This document shows, piece after piece, positions 27,685 through 36,534 of a stretch of 64,000 nucleotides of DNA. Source of the DNA: Flavobacterium weaverense (GTDB taxonomy: Bacteria > Bacteroidota > Bacteroidia > Flavobacteriales > Flavobacteriaceae). The stretch lies in the NCBI RefSeq assembly GCF_003688495.1, contig NZ_REFH01000007.1, forward strand, positions 496,001-560,000. Direction: 5' to 3'. The position numbers were made by a program, and so were the translations under genes. The notes under the pieces are model-generated. The model worked only from the letters and a program-made list of their open reading frames with translations. It searched no databases and had not been told where the DNA came from. Every line of letters begins with the position of its first letter. The first letter of the stretch is position 1.

Positions 27685-28761
27685 ATGTTAGATAGACTTC
27701 AAATAGTAAAGCAACGTTTCGATGAGATTTCGGATTTAATCATTCAACCGGATGTAATCTCAGATCAGAAGCGTTATGTGCAATTGAATCAAGAATATAA
27801 AAGTTTAAAAGCTTTAGCAGAGAAACGCGATGAATACGTGGTTTTGATGGCTAATATCGATGAAGCTAATGAAATAATTGCTGATAATAGCGATGCAGAT
27901 ATGACCGAAATGGCCAAAATGCAGCTTGATGAGGCAAAAGAAAGATTGCCAGCACTTGAGGATGAAATCAAATTTATGTTGATTCCTAAAGATGCAGAAG
28001 ATGCTAAAAATGTTATGGTTGAAATTCGTGCCGGAACGGGTGGGGATGAAGCGAGTATTTTTGCAGGTGATTTGTTTCGTATGTACACAAAATATTGCGA
28101 AAATAGAGGCTGGAGAACTTCTGTAGTTGATATGAATGAAGGAACTTCTGGCGGATTCAAAGAGGTTATTTTTGAAGTAAGCGGGGAAGATGTTTACGGA
28201 ACATTAAAATTTGAAGCTGGTGTTCACCGCGTACAGCGTGTTCCACAAACGGAAACACAAGGTCGTGTACACACTTCTGCAGCGACAGTTATGGTACTTC
28301 CAGAAGCTGAAGAGTTTGATGTGCAAATTGATATGAATGATGTACGTGTTGATTTTTTCTGTTCGTCAGGACCAGGTGGACAATCAGTGAATACAACTAA
28401 ATCGGCAGTTCGTTTGACACACATTCCTACAGGTTTAGTAGCGCAATGCCAAGATCAAAAATCACAACATAAAAATAAGGATAAGGCTTTTGGTGTTTTA
28501 CGTTCTCGTTTATACGAACAAGAATTAGCTAAAAAGCAGGCTGAAGATGCTACTAAACGTACTTCACAAGTAAGTTCAGGTGACCGTTCTGCAAAAATTC
28601 GTACCTATAACTATTCACAAGGTCGTGTTACTGATCACCGAGTTGGGATGGATGTTTTTGATATGGATGGTGTAATGAATGGTAAAATTCAGAAACTAAT
28701 TGATGAGTTACAATTAGTTAACAATATGGAGAAGTTAAAAGAAGCAAGCGAAGTATTCTAA
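27685..28761 (+). CDS. prfA: Peptide chain release factor 1
   Basis: 358 residues. An N-terminal helical domain is followed by the codon-recognition domain and the catalytic domain. The peptidyl-tRNA hydrolysis motif is GGQ in [18 protein letters not shown]; the stop-codon-reading tripeptide appears as PQT in [15 protein letters not shown], at the position of P-x-T in RF1 (RF2 has SPF), so this is RF1 acting at UAA and UAG. There is no self-frameshift signal as in prfB. It is followed by a strong terminator. Confidence 0.95.
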   Translation: MLDRLQIVKQRFDEISDLIIQPDVISDQKRYVQLNQEYKSLKALAEKRDEYVVLMANIDEANEIIADNSDADMTEMAKMQLDEAKERLPALEDEIKFMLIPKDAEDAKNVMVEIRAGTGGDEASIFAGDLFRMYTKYCENRGWRTSVVDMNEGTSGGFKEVIFEVSGEDVYGTLKFEAGVHRVQRVPQTETQGRVHTSAATVMVLPEAEEFDVQIDMNDVRVDFFCSSGPGGQSVNTTKSAVRLTHIPTGLVAQCQDQKSQHKNKDKAFGVLRSRLYEQELAKKQAEDATKRTSQVSSGDRSAKIRTYNYSQGRVTDHRVGMDVFDMDGVMNGKIQKLIDELQLVNNMEKLKEASEVF

Positions 28762-28786
28762 ATCAAATTAGAATCTTTTATAAATC

Positions 28787-28827
28787 AAAAGCCAGCGAAA
28801 ATTTATTTTCCGCTGGCTTTTTTTTAT
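28787..28827. terminator. prfA terminator, bidirectional
   Basis: Stem AAAAGCCAGCG / CGCTGGCTTTT extended by AAAAT/ATTTT, with a T-run; lies between convergent stops at 28761 and 28844. Confidence 0.9.
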
Positions 28828-28843
28828 AAACTAACCAATTCAT

Positions 28844-29185
28844 TTATTGTAAAGAGAGATTTTTTTCCTGCTGTAATTTCTTTTCAAATACTATGTTTCT
28901 AAAATCTTCGTATTTTGCTGTAGCAGGATTAATCTTATCATCGAAACGTTTAACATTCTCCAATTTGTCAATTTCTATATTGAGTTCGTTTGACTTCTTC
29001 TCGAAACCTTTCGCGATGTGATTCCAATCAATAATGGCATTGCTAATCCCTTTCTTAGTAACCGAATCAATATATCTAACATAATTGTTTGTCACTATCT
29101 CTGCTTTTTTCTGCTGATCAGTTTTACAGGAAGTAAAAGTAACCAGAAGAACAAAAAGAGTTAATAATGTCGATAAATTTTTCAT
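28844..29185 (-). CDS. Small lipoprotein, function unknown
   Basis: 113 residues. Lipoprotein signal with Cys20 (VTFTSC-KTD). The mature part is helical and charged (KKSNELNIEIDKLENVKRF), without a family I recognise. Its ATG lies 9 bases after the stop of the outer-membrane protein gene at 29195, so both are one leftward transcript. A periplasmic or outer-membrane anchored accessory role is inferred only from that. Confidence 0.7.
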   Translation of the reverse strand: MKNLSTLLTLFVLLVTFTSCKTDQQKKAEIVTNNYVRYIDSVTKKGISNAIIDWNHIAKGFEKKSNELNIEIDKLENVKRFDDKINPATAKYEDFRNIVFEKKLQQEKNLSLQ

Positions 29186-29194
29186 TGTGTTCTA

Positions 29195-29731
29195 TTATAT
29201 TTTAAAACCGTAAGCTAATCTAAGTGAAACTTGACCTAAACCTTCTTTAACAGCTCCGTTTCTAATGATAGCAAAATCATTAAAGTGTTCGTATCTTAAG
29301 CTAATGTCTACTTTACTAGTTGCGTACCCAATTCCAGGACTTAATAACAATGATGTTTTATCATATCCATTAGTTACAGCAAATGCAGCACCAACTTCTC
29401 CCATTAAATACAATTGATCTTTTAAAACGAAAGCTTTAAATCCAGCTTTAGCAGGAATGTATCCTAAGTCGTTATCTTTTCCTGGTGCAAACATATTTGA
29501 AAATCCAGTAGTAAAAGTTAAAGAGTATTTTTGAGACAAATCATATTGAACTCTTGCATCAGCGCCAAGGCTAAAATCATATTGATTATTAATAGGAACT
29601 CCACCATTGATTCCGAAACCTAATCTAAAACCTTGATCGTAATTTTTTGCTTCTTGTGCGCTTGCTGTTGCTAATCCTAGAACTAAAGCTAGTGTTGTAA
29701 GAACTGTTTTGATATTGAAAACGTTTTTCAT
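29195..29731 (-). CDS. Outer-membrane beta-barrel protein
   Basis: 178 residues. Signal peptide MKNVFNIKTVLTTLALVLGLATASAQ-EAK; the mature protein has alternating short strands (FRLGFGINGG, RVQYDLSQKYSLTFTTGF, YLMGEVGAAFAV, VDISLRYEHF) and ends LAYGFKI, as expected for an eight-stranded OmpA-like or porin-family barrel. First gene of a two-gene leftward unit with the small lipoprotein. Specific function is not predictable. Confidence 0.8.
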   Translation of the reverse strand: MKNVFNIKTVLTTLALVLGLATASAQEAKNYDQGFRLGFGINGGVPINNQYDFSLGADARVQYDLSQKYSLTFTTGFSNMFAPGKDNDLGYIPAKAGFKAFVLKDQLYLMGEVGAAFAVTNGYDKTSLLLSPGIGYATSKVDISLRYEHFNDFAIIRNGAVKEGLGQVSLRLAYGFKI

Positions 29732-30237
29732 AGTTTAAGTATTTTATTTAAGTTTTTGTTTGTGCAATCAAATACCATATTTGAGTTTGTATCATTGCGT
29801 TTTTAATTCTACAAAGTTGCAATTTGATTCAAGTTTTGCAGTTACATCCTTTTTGAAAATATTTATAGAATTTAATGGTTTGATTTTTTCTGTTTATTTC
29901 AGCGAAATAATGTCTTTGTTTGTAAAACTATTTATGTTCTATTTTTTAGTTTTTTGATATTAAGTACAAGTCGTTGATGTTCATATTATTAATCGCGTAT
30001 CCTATTTTTGCGCGGAAGTATATTCATTGTAAAATCACTTATAGGAAATATCTATAACTTTTACTTACAGAATTCAACAGAATCTGCTTGAAATACGGTG
30101 AGGTAGTTCTACAAGTAAATTGGGATGTAAAAATTTTTAGAAAGAGAGGAGTAAATCTTTAATGTTGTTTTAGAATTTTTAAGTATAAGCACCACTAAAG
30201 AATCAATTGTTAGCTACAATTTCGACTTGGAGAAATA
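29732..30237. other. Intergenic region between the outer-membrane protein and CHASE3 kinase genes
   Basis: 506 bases, AT-rich. A TATTTTTG -7-like element at 30003-30010 points rightward but no gene follows it on the plus strand, and its nearest TTG is at an unsuitable distance. No hairpin terminator for the kinase gene is seen. Confidence 0.4.
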
Positions 30238-32034
30238 TTAAGCCTGTTTTTGTTCTACTGGCAAGTATATAATAAAGGTAGATCCTTCGTGAAGTACTCC
30301 TTTTGCAAAGATGAAACCTTTATGATTTTCAACTATTTTCTTGCAAATAGCTAATCCTATTCCAGTTCCTTGGTATTCATTTTTATTGTGAAGTCTATTA
30401 AAGAGGACAAAAATATTTTTAGCGTATTCTTGGTCAAAACCTATTCCGTTGTCCTCCACCGTTATCTTGTGGTATTCATGATAAGTGTCAGGCAAGAATT
30501 CTTCTTCGTTAGCAACAATAATAGAGTAATTGATACTAATAGAAGGTGCCTCGTTTGCTTTACTATATTTAAGCGAATTGCCTATCAAATTGATAAATAG
30601 TTGTTGGATTTGGAATGGTATTATTGATAAAGAAGGTAAAACGCTGCTCGTTAACACAGCTTTTTTTTCTTCAATTGTTTGCGCTAATTCTTGTTTTGCA
30701 TTATCCAGTAAGCAATTTAAGTTAGAGAGTTGAAATGTTTTTTCTGCTTTATTTGTTCTAGAGAACTGAAGCAAATCTTCGATGAGAACGCGCATTCTAT
30801 TCGCTGATTTTTGAATACTAGCTATATACTGCTGTCCTGAAGTAGAAATATTATCGTGATCTTTACTTATTAACCTCGAAATAAACGTTTCAATTTTACG
30901 CAGCGGTTCTTGTAAATCGTGACTTGCGATGTAATTAAAGGCACTCAATTCCTTGTTATTACTTTCTAATTCTCTATTTCTTTCTTCAGTAGTTATCTTA
31001 TCATCAATTTCTGAAGTGATGTCTCTAGTTGTACCTATGTATGTTTTATTTTGAGAAGCAAATGAAACCACTTGGCCCATATCTTTAAAATATCTCACTT
31101 CGCCATCTTTTCGAATTACACGGTACATAAATGGAACGCGAGAATCATTCATAACAGCATTATTGGCGCTTTCTTTTACGAATTCTAAATCGTCTGGATG
31201 AATGAACTTCAAAAAGCCTTCTTTACTGGCTTCAAATGATTGTGGTTCACAGCCAAGCAGACGGTATTCATTATCTGAAAAGGTGTAGGTATTTGTTTCA
31301 ATATCTAATTTCCAACTACCAAAATTTCCAACAATTTCAGATAATTTATTGGCTTCAATTTCGACGGTGAGCGTATGAATAGTATTCTTTAATAGAATTA
31401 AATCTCTATTCATTTTGACAAAAGCAATGGTGATTAAAATTAAGGTTATAATCAACGTTAAATAGATAAGTAGCGGAGTATAATTCATAGTTGAATCATA
31501 ATCCTTCTGTCTATTTTTTAAAAGTACCTTTTGTGTAATAATCATATCTTCTATTCTAAGGCGAATAGAATCCATTGATTTTTGCCCAGTGATTAAATTA
31601 TATTCTAATTCATCTTCGCTATATTTCTCATGCTGTACGAGATAAAGATTTTTAGAGAGATAATTTAAACGTTTATTGATATGATATTGAAGAGTTTTAA
31701 GATTGTTTTGCTGTGTTCTACTATTTGAAGTTAGTTCTGAAATTCTTTGATGCGACTTTTTAATCAGTGATCCTGAATTTTGATATGGAATAAGAAATTT
31801 TTTATCCTTACTCAGTAGATAACCTCGTTGTCCAGTCTCAGCATCTTTTATACAAGACATCAAACGTTCTAATTCAATATTAACTTCATAACTATTACTA
31901 ACATAAGCAGACGATTTTTTTAAAACCGTAATATGCTTGAAAGTAATCCCACCAATAAAAAATATGATTGCTACTGAAACAACAAATATTATCTTTAGAA
32001 ACAGAGGTGATTTATGAAGTCCGATACGTTTCAT
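30238..32034 (-). CDS. CHASE3-PAS sensor histidine kinase
   Basis: 598 residues. Membrane helix about 12-34; periplasmic CHASE3-like helical sensor (about 40-180, with the hallmark DAETGQRGYLLS); second helix (about 188-207); PAS domain with PAC (about 232-345: GSWKLDIETNTYTFSDNEYR, VPFMYRVIRKDGEVRYFKD, GTTRDITSEID); HisKA with SHDLQEPLRKIETF; HATPase_c with NLIGNSLKYS, DNGIGFD and GTGIGLAICKKIVENH. It is the last gene of a leftward operon: only one base separates its ATG from the stop of the single-domain response regulator, its likely phosphorelay partner. The signal is unknown. Confidence 0.9.
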   Translation of the reverse strand: MKRIGLHKSPLFLKIIFVVSVAIIFFIGGITFKHITVLKKSSAYVSNSYEVNIELERLMSCIKDAETGQRGYLLSKDKKFLIPYQNSGSLIKKSHQRISELTSNSRTQQNNLKTLQYHINKRLNYLSKNLYLVQHEKYSEDELEYNLITGQKSMDSIRLRIEDMIITQKVLLKNRQKDYDSTMNYTPLLIYLTLIITLILITIAFVKMNRDLILLKNTIHTLTVEIEANKLSEIVGNFGSWKLDIETNTYTFSDNEYRLLGCEPQSFEASKEGFLKFIHPDDLEFVKESANNAVMNDSRVPFMYRVIRKDGEVRYFKDMGQVVSFASQNKTYIGTTRDITSEIDDKITTEERNRELESNNKELSAFNYIASHDLQEPLRKIETFISRLISKDHDNISTSGQQYIASIQKSANRMRVLIEDLLQFSRTNKAEKTFQLSNLNCLLDNAKQELAQTIEEKKAVLTSSVLPSLSIIPFQIQQLFINLIGNSLKYSKANEAPSISINYSIIVANEEEFLPDTYHEYHKITVEDNGIGFDQEYAKNIFVLFNRLHNKNEYQGTGIGLAICKKIVENHKGFIFAKGVLHEGSTFIIYLPVEQKQA

Positions 32035-32035
32035 C

Positions 32036-32482
32036 TTACATTCTCATTAGAAAATTGTCTTTATTTAAACCTGAAGTATGGTACTGCCAGTTCAAAGTCA
32101 CTACTTCTGAAAGTATTTTTTTTAATTTTTCGAAATCATTCGGCTTTTTGATGTAGATATTAGCTCCATTAATGAATGTCTCTTCAATATGCTCTTCCGA
32201 GGATGAAGTTGAATAAATTGCAATTGCAATGTCACTAAATTTTTCGTTTTGCTTAATTTCAAGTAGACATTCTACACCATTTTTTTTAGGCATGTTTAAA
32301 TCTAAAAACAATACGTTAGGCAAAATTGAATCTTCATTATTTAAATAATTCATCAATTCAACACCATCATTAAAAGTACTCACTTTCGTGTTTATTCTTA
32401 ATTCATCAAACGCATCTGTAAAAAACAATCTGTCGTCCTCGTCATCGTCTGCAAGACAGATGTTTATAAAATCAGTATTCAT
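32036..32482 (-). CDS. Single-domain response regulator (Rcp1-like)
   Basis: 148 residues, one receiver domain and no output domain. Acidic pocket ADDDEDD (residues 11-17), phospho-acceptor Asp61 in VLFLDLNMPKKNG, switch Ser/Thr in IAIYSTSSSEEH and Lys in IYIKKPNDF. This Rcp1/CheY-like type with SSEEHI is usually partnered with bacteriophytochrome-like kinases. It lies between an AraC-type regulator gene (16-base gap) and the CHASE3 kinase (1-base gap), so the three are probably co-transcribed and function together. Confidence 0.9.
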   Translation of the reverse strand: MNTDFINICLADDDEDDRLFFTDAFDELRINTKVSTFNDGVELMNYLNNEDSILPNVLFLDLNMPKKNGVECLLEIKQNEKFSDIAIAIYSTSSSEEHIEETFINGANIYIKKPNDFEKLKKILSEVVTLNWQYHTSGLNKDNFLMRM

Positions 32483-32498
32483 GTTTGTAACGGTTTAG

Positions 32499-33059
32499 CT
32501 ATTGTTTTTTATTTGATATTTCTCTTCTTTTAACTATGATTTTTTGAAAAGCAGATGGCGTCATTCCTGTCATATGCTTGAACTGCGTGCTTAAATGTGC
32601 CACACTCGAATAATTTAATTGAATGGAAATTTCGGTTAAATTAAGAGGTGTGTTTATCATCAATTGCTTAGCTAATTCTATCTTTTGTATTATAATAAAG
32701 TTTTCAATAGAAGTGTAAGTAACTTCTGAAAAAACGTTAGACAAGTAAGCGTAGCTAAGGTTTAATTTCTCAGCAATATACACTGAACTTTTTATGTTTA
32801 ATGGAGTTTCACTATGCACCATTTCAACTATCGTATCCTTTATTTTTTGAACCAAAACACTTTTCTGACTCTCCACTATTTCGATACCGTATTCTCTAAA
32901 AACACTAGTGATTTCAGCTATTTTTGAAGAGGGAACTTTTTCTAAAAAATTGAATTCGCCAAAACCAATAAAATTGTATTTATATCCTAATTCAGATAGC
33001 TTTTCCTGAACAATTTTTTTTGTCAGTTGGGCATAATCAAATTTTAAATATACTTTCAT
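32499..33059 (-). CDS. Short AraC-family transcriptional regulator
   Basis: 186 residues. The C-terminal ~100 residues hold two helix-turn-helix motifs of the AraC type (LNLSYAYLSNVFSEVTYTS and the conserved LTEISIQLNYSSVAHLSTQFK followed by MTGMTPSAFQK). The N-terminal ~70 residues (VYLKFDYAQLTKKIVQEKL, EFNFLEKVPSSKIAEITSVF) resemble the small HMA-like ferredoxin fold found in a Bacteroidota subfamily of these regulators; no cysteine metal-binding pair is present, so metal binding is unlikely. First gene of the operon with the response regulator and kinase. Confidence 0.85.
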   Translation of the reverse strand: MKVYLKFDYAQLTKKIVQEKLSELGYKYNFIGFGEFNFLEKVPSSKIAEITSVFREYGIEIVESQKSVLVQKIKDTIVEMVHSETPLNIKSSVYIAEKLNLSYAYLSNVFSEVTYTSIENFIIIQKIELAKQLMINTPLNLTEISIQLNYSSVAHLSTQFKHMTGMTPSAFQKIIVKRREISNKKQ

Positions 33060-33527
33060 AAAAAATTAATTAATGAGTAAAGATATAAAATTGTTGCACT
33101 TAATTGCCTATTTCGCATTAATGCACTAAAAAATTTTTGTAGGTTATTCGCGTAGTAAAAGTTCTATATAGGCTTTTTTACTACACTTTATTTTGATACG
33201 TTTTGATTTATAATCACTTACATTCTGCATTTCTGCTAATGTCCAACAATTTTTTAAAATGAACAAACGTTAAATTCAAAAAATTTTAACAGTACTTATA
33301 CTTTTAATTTTTTTATTTTCTATAGAAAAAACTCACTATTTTATTACAATATTACTTCTGGATTAATTGCTTCTTAGAGTTTCAAATCGTACTTTTCACT
33401 CTAATACGAGAACTAATATTTGTAATCATTTTGAACTGATTGTATTATTATAATTTTTAATAAAAAACTAGCGTAAAGTCATTCTTAAACTGTATTTAAA
33501 AAGTAAAATTTTATTATTATATTTTAT
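33060..33527. other. Divergent intergenic region between the AraC-type operon and pyrF
   Basis: About 470 bases of AT-rich sequence. It has a hairpin GTAGTAAAA / TTTTACTAC at 33152-33184 not adjacent to any gene end, and a TGCATTAATGCA-like palindrome (33114-33125) upstream of the AraC gene. No short gene is seen. Confidence 0.4.
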
Positions 33528-33556
33528 TTGATATGAGCAGTATGTTTGTAATTTTG
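33528..33556 (+). promoter_or_regulatory. pyrF promoter
   Basis: TTG (33528-33530), 18 bases, TAATTTTG (33549-33556). It overlaps the first in-frame ATG (33533), which shows that translation must start further downstream. Confidence 0.65.
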
Positions 33557-33574
33557 CCAAACAACTATTCAAAA

Positions 33575-34393
33575 ATGACAACACAGCAATTAATAGAACA
33601 AATTAAAATTAAAAAATCTTTTCTTACGGTAGGATTAGATGTCGATTTAAATAAAATTCCAACGCATTTACTAGAGTTAGAGGATCCGATATTTGAATTC
33701 AACAAAGCAATTATTGATGCAACTCACGATTTGTGCGTTTCTTATAAGCCTAATACTGCTTTTTATGAAGCGTATGGAATTAAGGGTTGGATTGCATTAG
33801 AAAAAACAATCAAGTATATAAACGCTACTTACCCAGATATTTTTACGATTGCCGATGCAAAGCGAGGAGACATAGGAAATACATCGACTATGTACGCTAA
33901 AGCTTTTTTTGAAGATATGAATTTTGACAGTGTCACTGTAGCTCCTTACATGGGTAAAGATTCGGTAGAGCCTTTTTTAGCTTTCGAAAATAAACATGCT
34001 ATTATGCTCGCGCTGACTTCAAATGAAGGTGCTTTTGATTTTCAGACTTTAAATGTGAAAGGAAAGGAATTGTACAAGCAAGTGCTTGAGACTTCTAAAA
34101 CTTGGAAGAATTCAGATAAACTGATGTATGTCGTAGGAGCAACTAAAGCAGAATACTTTACCGAAATTCGTAAAATTGTGCCAGATAGTTTCTTGCTAGT
34201 TCCAGGTGTTGGTGCACAAGGCGGAAGCCTTTCAGAAGTTTGTAAATATGGAATGAATAAAAATGTAGGTTTACTAATTAACTCTTCTCGTGGGATTATT
34301 TATGCTTCAAACAAAACTGATTTTACTCAAAAGGCCAGAGAAGAAGCTTTGAAGATACAGCAGGAAATGGAGCAAATATTATCTAAGTTTTAA
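33575..34393 (+). CDS. pyrF: Orotidine 5'-phosphate decarboxylase (type 2)
   Basis: 272 residues from the ATG at 33575 ([20 protein letters not shown]). An upstream in-frame ATG at 33533 lies inside the promoter and was rejected. Type-2 OMP decarboxylase features: [22 protein letters not shown], the catalytic [10 protein letters not shown] motif (Asp-Lys-Asp), and VPGVGAQGG near the phosphate site. It converts OMP to UMP, the last step of de novo pyrimidine synthesis. It is apparently monocistronic and about 30 residues longer than the E. coli type-1 enzyme, as usual for type 2. Confidence 0.94.
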   Translation: MTTQQLIEQIKIKKSFLTVGLDVDLNKIPTHLLELEDPIFEFNKAIIDATHDLCVSYKPNTAFYEAYGIKGWIALEKTIKYINATYPDIFTIADAKRGDIGNTSTMYAKAFFEDMNFDSVTVAPYMGKDSVEPFLAFENKHAIMLALTSNEGAFDFQTLNVKGKELYKQVLETSKTWKNSDKLMYVVGATKAEYFTEIRKIVPDSFLLVPGVGAQGGSLSEVCKYGMNKNVGLLINSSRGIIYASNKTDFTQKAREEALKIQQEMEQILSKF

Positions 34394-34461
34394 ATTTATC
34401 TATTCTAAATTCCGAGAATAATTAAAATTAGCGCTTTAATCACTTTATGATCACTAGACAC

Positions 34462-34469
34462 TAATTTTG
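34462..34469 (+). promoter_or_regulatory. Promoter -7 element of the BtuF-like gene
   Basis: TAATTTTG, exact TAnnTTTG, 20 bases before the TTG start codon at 34490; supports the start chosen. Confidence 0.5.
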
Positions 34470-34489
34470 CGTATAAAAAACTGTAAAAA

Positions 34490-35302
34490 TTGAAACAAAA
34501 AACACTTATTGATCAGTTGGGAATATCACATACTTTTGAGATAACGCCTTCAAGGATTATTTCTCTGGTTCCTTCACAAACAGAATTGTTGTATGAGTTA
34601 GGATTAGAAAGTAAACTAGTGGGGATTACTAAATTTTGTGTGCATCCATATCACTTAAAGTCAACTATAAAACCTGTAGGTGGAACTAAAAAAGTGCATT
34701 TTGAAAAAATCAGATTACTGAAGCCAGATATCATAATTTGTAACAAGGAGGAAAACACTAAAGAAATTGTAGAAGAACTTCGCAAAATTTGTACTGTTTG
34801 GGTTACAGATATAATTACAATTGAAGATAATTTTAGAATGATATCTGATTTTGGACAATTGTTTAATTGTAGAACAGAAGCCAAGAAATGGAATGATAAA
34901 TTAGCTTTTGCCTTAGCTGATTTTAAAAATTTCATTAAAGATAAAACTGATGGAAATTCGTGGCAAAAAGTCGCTTATTTTATTTGGAAAGATCCCTATA
35001 TGGTTGCTGGAGCCGACAATTTTATAAATGAATTATTGAAGTTAAATCATTTTGAAAATGTGTATCAAGATCAAGGTCGCTATCCAGAAGTTGATATTAA
35101 AACTATTTCTTTGATCGGAAATCCTGATTTAGTTTTTCTTTCCTCAGAACCGTACCCTTTTAAAGAAGAGCATGCTTTAGAAATTAAACAGTACACAACT
35201 CATGCAAAAACTTTTCTTGTTGATGGAGAAATGTTTTCTTGGTATGGAAGTCGGTTATTGAAAGCTTTTGAATATTTTAAAAAACTACATCAAGAATTAT
35301 AA
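34490..35302 (+). CDS. BtuF-like helical-backbone metal/corrinoid-binding protein without signal peptide
   Basis: 270 residues. It has the two-lobed fold of cobalamin/iron substrate-binding proteins: PSRIISLVPSQTELLYELGL, KPDIIICNKEEN, VAYFIWKDPYMVAGADNFIN, GNPDLVFLSSEPYPF. Start is TTG at 34490; there is no ATG before residue 115, and a -7 element 20 bases upstream supports it. Most substrate-binding proteins have a signal peptide or lipobox; here the N-terminus (LKQKTLIDQLG) has none, so it is probably cytoplasmic. No BtuC/D genes are near. A corrinoid role is suggested only by family and by icmF, a B12 enzyme, 2.2 kb downstream. Its stop overlaps the stop of the small gene on the opposite strand by three bases or so. 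Confidence 0.82.
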   Translation: MKQKTLIDQLGISHTFEITPSRIISLVPSQTELLYELGLESKLVGITKFCVHPYHLKSTIKPVGGTKKVHFEKIRLLKPDIIICNKEENTKEIVEELRKICTVWVTDIITIEDNFRMISDFGQLFNCRTEAKKWNDKLAFALADFKNFIKDKTDGNSWQKVAYFIWKDPYMVAGADNFINELLKLNHFENVYQDQGRYPEVDIKTISLIGNPDLVFLSSEPYPFKEEHALEIKQYTTHAKTFLVDGEMFSWYGSRLLKAFEYFKKLHQEL

Positions 35303-35434
35303 CTCACATTTTTCAAGAACAAGTTCTTCTTCTGAGATGTCAATTTTTTCCAAATCAAAATTTATTTTAGAGAGTTGTTCGTATTCTCTTTTAAGCTTTT
35401 CTATTTCACTTTCTTCTTTCAATAATCCTTTCAT
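35297..35434 (-). CDS. 45-residue small acidic coiled-coil protein
   Basis: A short gene on the minus strand, ATG at 35432-35434, TAA at 35297-35299. The product begins MKGLLKEESEIEKLKREYEQ and ends VLEKCEL; it is charged, helix-forming and lacks Pro and Gly after residue 3. A perfect promoter precedes it (minus strand TTG 35478-35476, 18 bases, TAAATTTG 35457-35450) with a 15-base leader, and codon use matches the neighbours. It resembles other very short Flavobacteriaceae proteins with an E-I/V-E-K-L-x-x-x-Y pattern. Function unknown. It converges tail-to-tail on the BtuF-like gene. Confidence 0.65.
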   Translation of the reverse strand: MKGLLKEESEIEKLKREYEQLSKINFDLEKIDISEEELVLEKCEL

Positions 35435-35449
35435 GGTGTAATTTTTTGG

Positions 35450-35478
35450 CAAATTTACATTTTACAATTATAATACAA
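35450..35478 (-). promoter_or_regulatory. Promoter of the 45-residue gene
   Basis: Minus strand TTG (35478-35476), 18 bases, TAAATTTG (35457-35450), 15 bases from the ATG. Confidence 0.6.
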
Positions 35479-35539
35479 GCAAAATAATTTGTTAAGATTG
35501 GCATTTAAAATTAAAGTTCTATTTTTACAAAAAAAAGGC

Positions 35540-36325
35540 GTGATCAATTATACCATTTATGAAAATAAGAACAGCGAGCAATGGGTTACTTTTGTTCATG
35601 GTGCTGGTGGTAGCTCTTCTATTTGGTTTAAGCAGATTCGTGATTTTAAGAAACAGTACAACGTTCTTCTTTTAGATTTACGCGGTCACGGAGAGTCTAA
35701 AACAACTTTAAAAACGGCTTTCAAACAAAAATATACTTTTTCGGCTTTAGCCAATGATATTTTGGAAGTGTTGGACTTTCTTAAAATTAAAAAATCCCAT
35801 TTTGTCGGTATCTCTCTAGGTACTATTCTAATTAGGCAACTTGCTGAGATTTATCCAGAAAGGGTTCAAAGTATGATATTAGGCGGTGCAATCTTAAAAA
35901 TGAATTTCCGTTCGCAAGTTTTGATGCGTGTTGGAAATATTTTTAAATATGTTTTACCTTATTTATTATTGTATAAGCTTTTTGCTTTTGTGATTATGCC
36001 AAAGAAAAATCATAAACAATCAAGAATCCTTTTTATCAATGAAGCGAAAAAGCTATACCAAAAAGAATTTATTAAATGGTTTAAACTGACAGCTGAAATA
36101 AATCCAGTACTTAAGTGGTTTAGACAAGTAGAATTAAATATACCTACACTTTATGTAATGGGTGAGGAGGATTATATGTTTCTACCTTCTGTTAGAAAAG
36201 TAGTGGAAAGCCATTATAAATCATCTAAATTATTTGTGGTTGAGAATTCTGGCCACGTAGTAAATGTAGAGCAACCTATTGCTTTTAATAAAGCGGTTCT
36301 TTCCTTTATGAAAACAGCTAAATAA
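35540..36325 (+). CDS. Alpha/beta hydrolase
   Basis: 261 residues when begun at GTG 35540 (V/M-INYTIYENKNSEQW), which fits the usual beginning of this fold; in-frame TTG codons at 35489 and 35498 would add 17 or 14 residues. Features: oxyanion-hole FVHGAGGSSSIW, LDLRGHGES, nucleophile elbow GISLGT (Ser in G-x-S-x-G), acid residue likely in GEEDYMF, catalytic His in NSGHVVNVEQP. No signal peptide, so cytoplasmic. Specific substrate cannot be assigned. A terminator follows within 10 bases. Confidence 0.82.
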   Translation: MINYTIYENKNSEQWVTFVHGAGGSSSIWFKQIRDFKKQYNVLLLDLRGHGESKTTLKTAFKQKYTFSALANDILEVLDFLKIKKSHFVGISLGTILIRQLAEIYPERVQSMILGGAILKMNFRSQVLMRVGNIFKYVLPYLLLYKLFAFVIMPKKNHKQSRILFINEAKKLYQKEFIKWFKLTAEINPVLKWFRQVELNIPTLYVMGEEDYMFLPSVRKVVESHYKSSKLFVVENSGHVVNVEQPIAFNKAVLSFMKTAK

Positions 36326-36329
36326 AAAA

Positions 36330-36360
36330 TGCCTGCATTTTTAAAATGCAGGCAATTCTT
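36330..36360 (+). terminator. Terminator after the alpha/beta hydrolase
   Basis: Stem TGCCTGCATTT / AAATGCAGGCA with a very short loop (36330-36354), five bases after the stop; T-rich tail is weak. Confidence 0.75.
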
Positions 36361-36534
36361 TAACTAACCAAAACCAAAATAATAAATAACCAGTTTATTA
36401 CTCTGCAAAGATCATACATAAACCAGCATTGTGTTGTTAAGGATATGTTATTACTTTGTTGTCTATACGTTAACTTTTTTGACAATAAAAAGTAATATCA
36501 TTTTACTGATTTTTGCTTCTTTCGAAAAGAAAAA

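Noticed and set aside
28250-28270. Release factor P-x-T motif is PQT rather than PAT/PVT
   Set aside because: Position and context match RF1; variation at the middle residue is normal, so not an altered stop-codon specificity.
30003-30010. TATTTTTG promoter-like element pointing into a gene-free stretch (possible small RNA)
   Set aside because: No -33 partner at a workable distance, no terminator downstream and no structured segment; one 8-base match is expected by chance in this AT-rich sequence.
33152-33184. Hairpin GTAGTAAAA / TTTTACTAC between the AraC-type gene and pyrF
   Set aside because: It is not next to a gene end and has a long loop; I could not connect it to any transcript.
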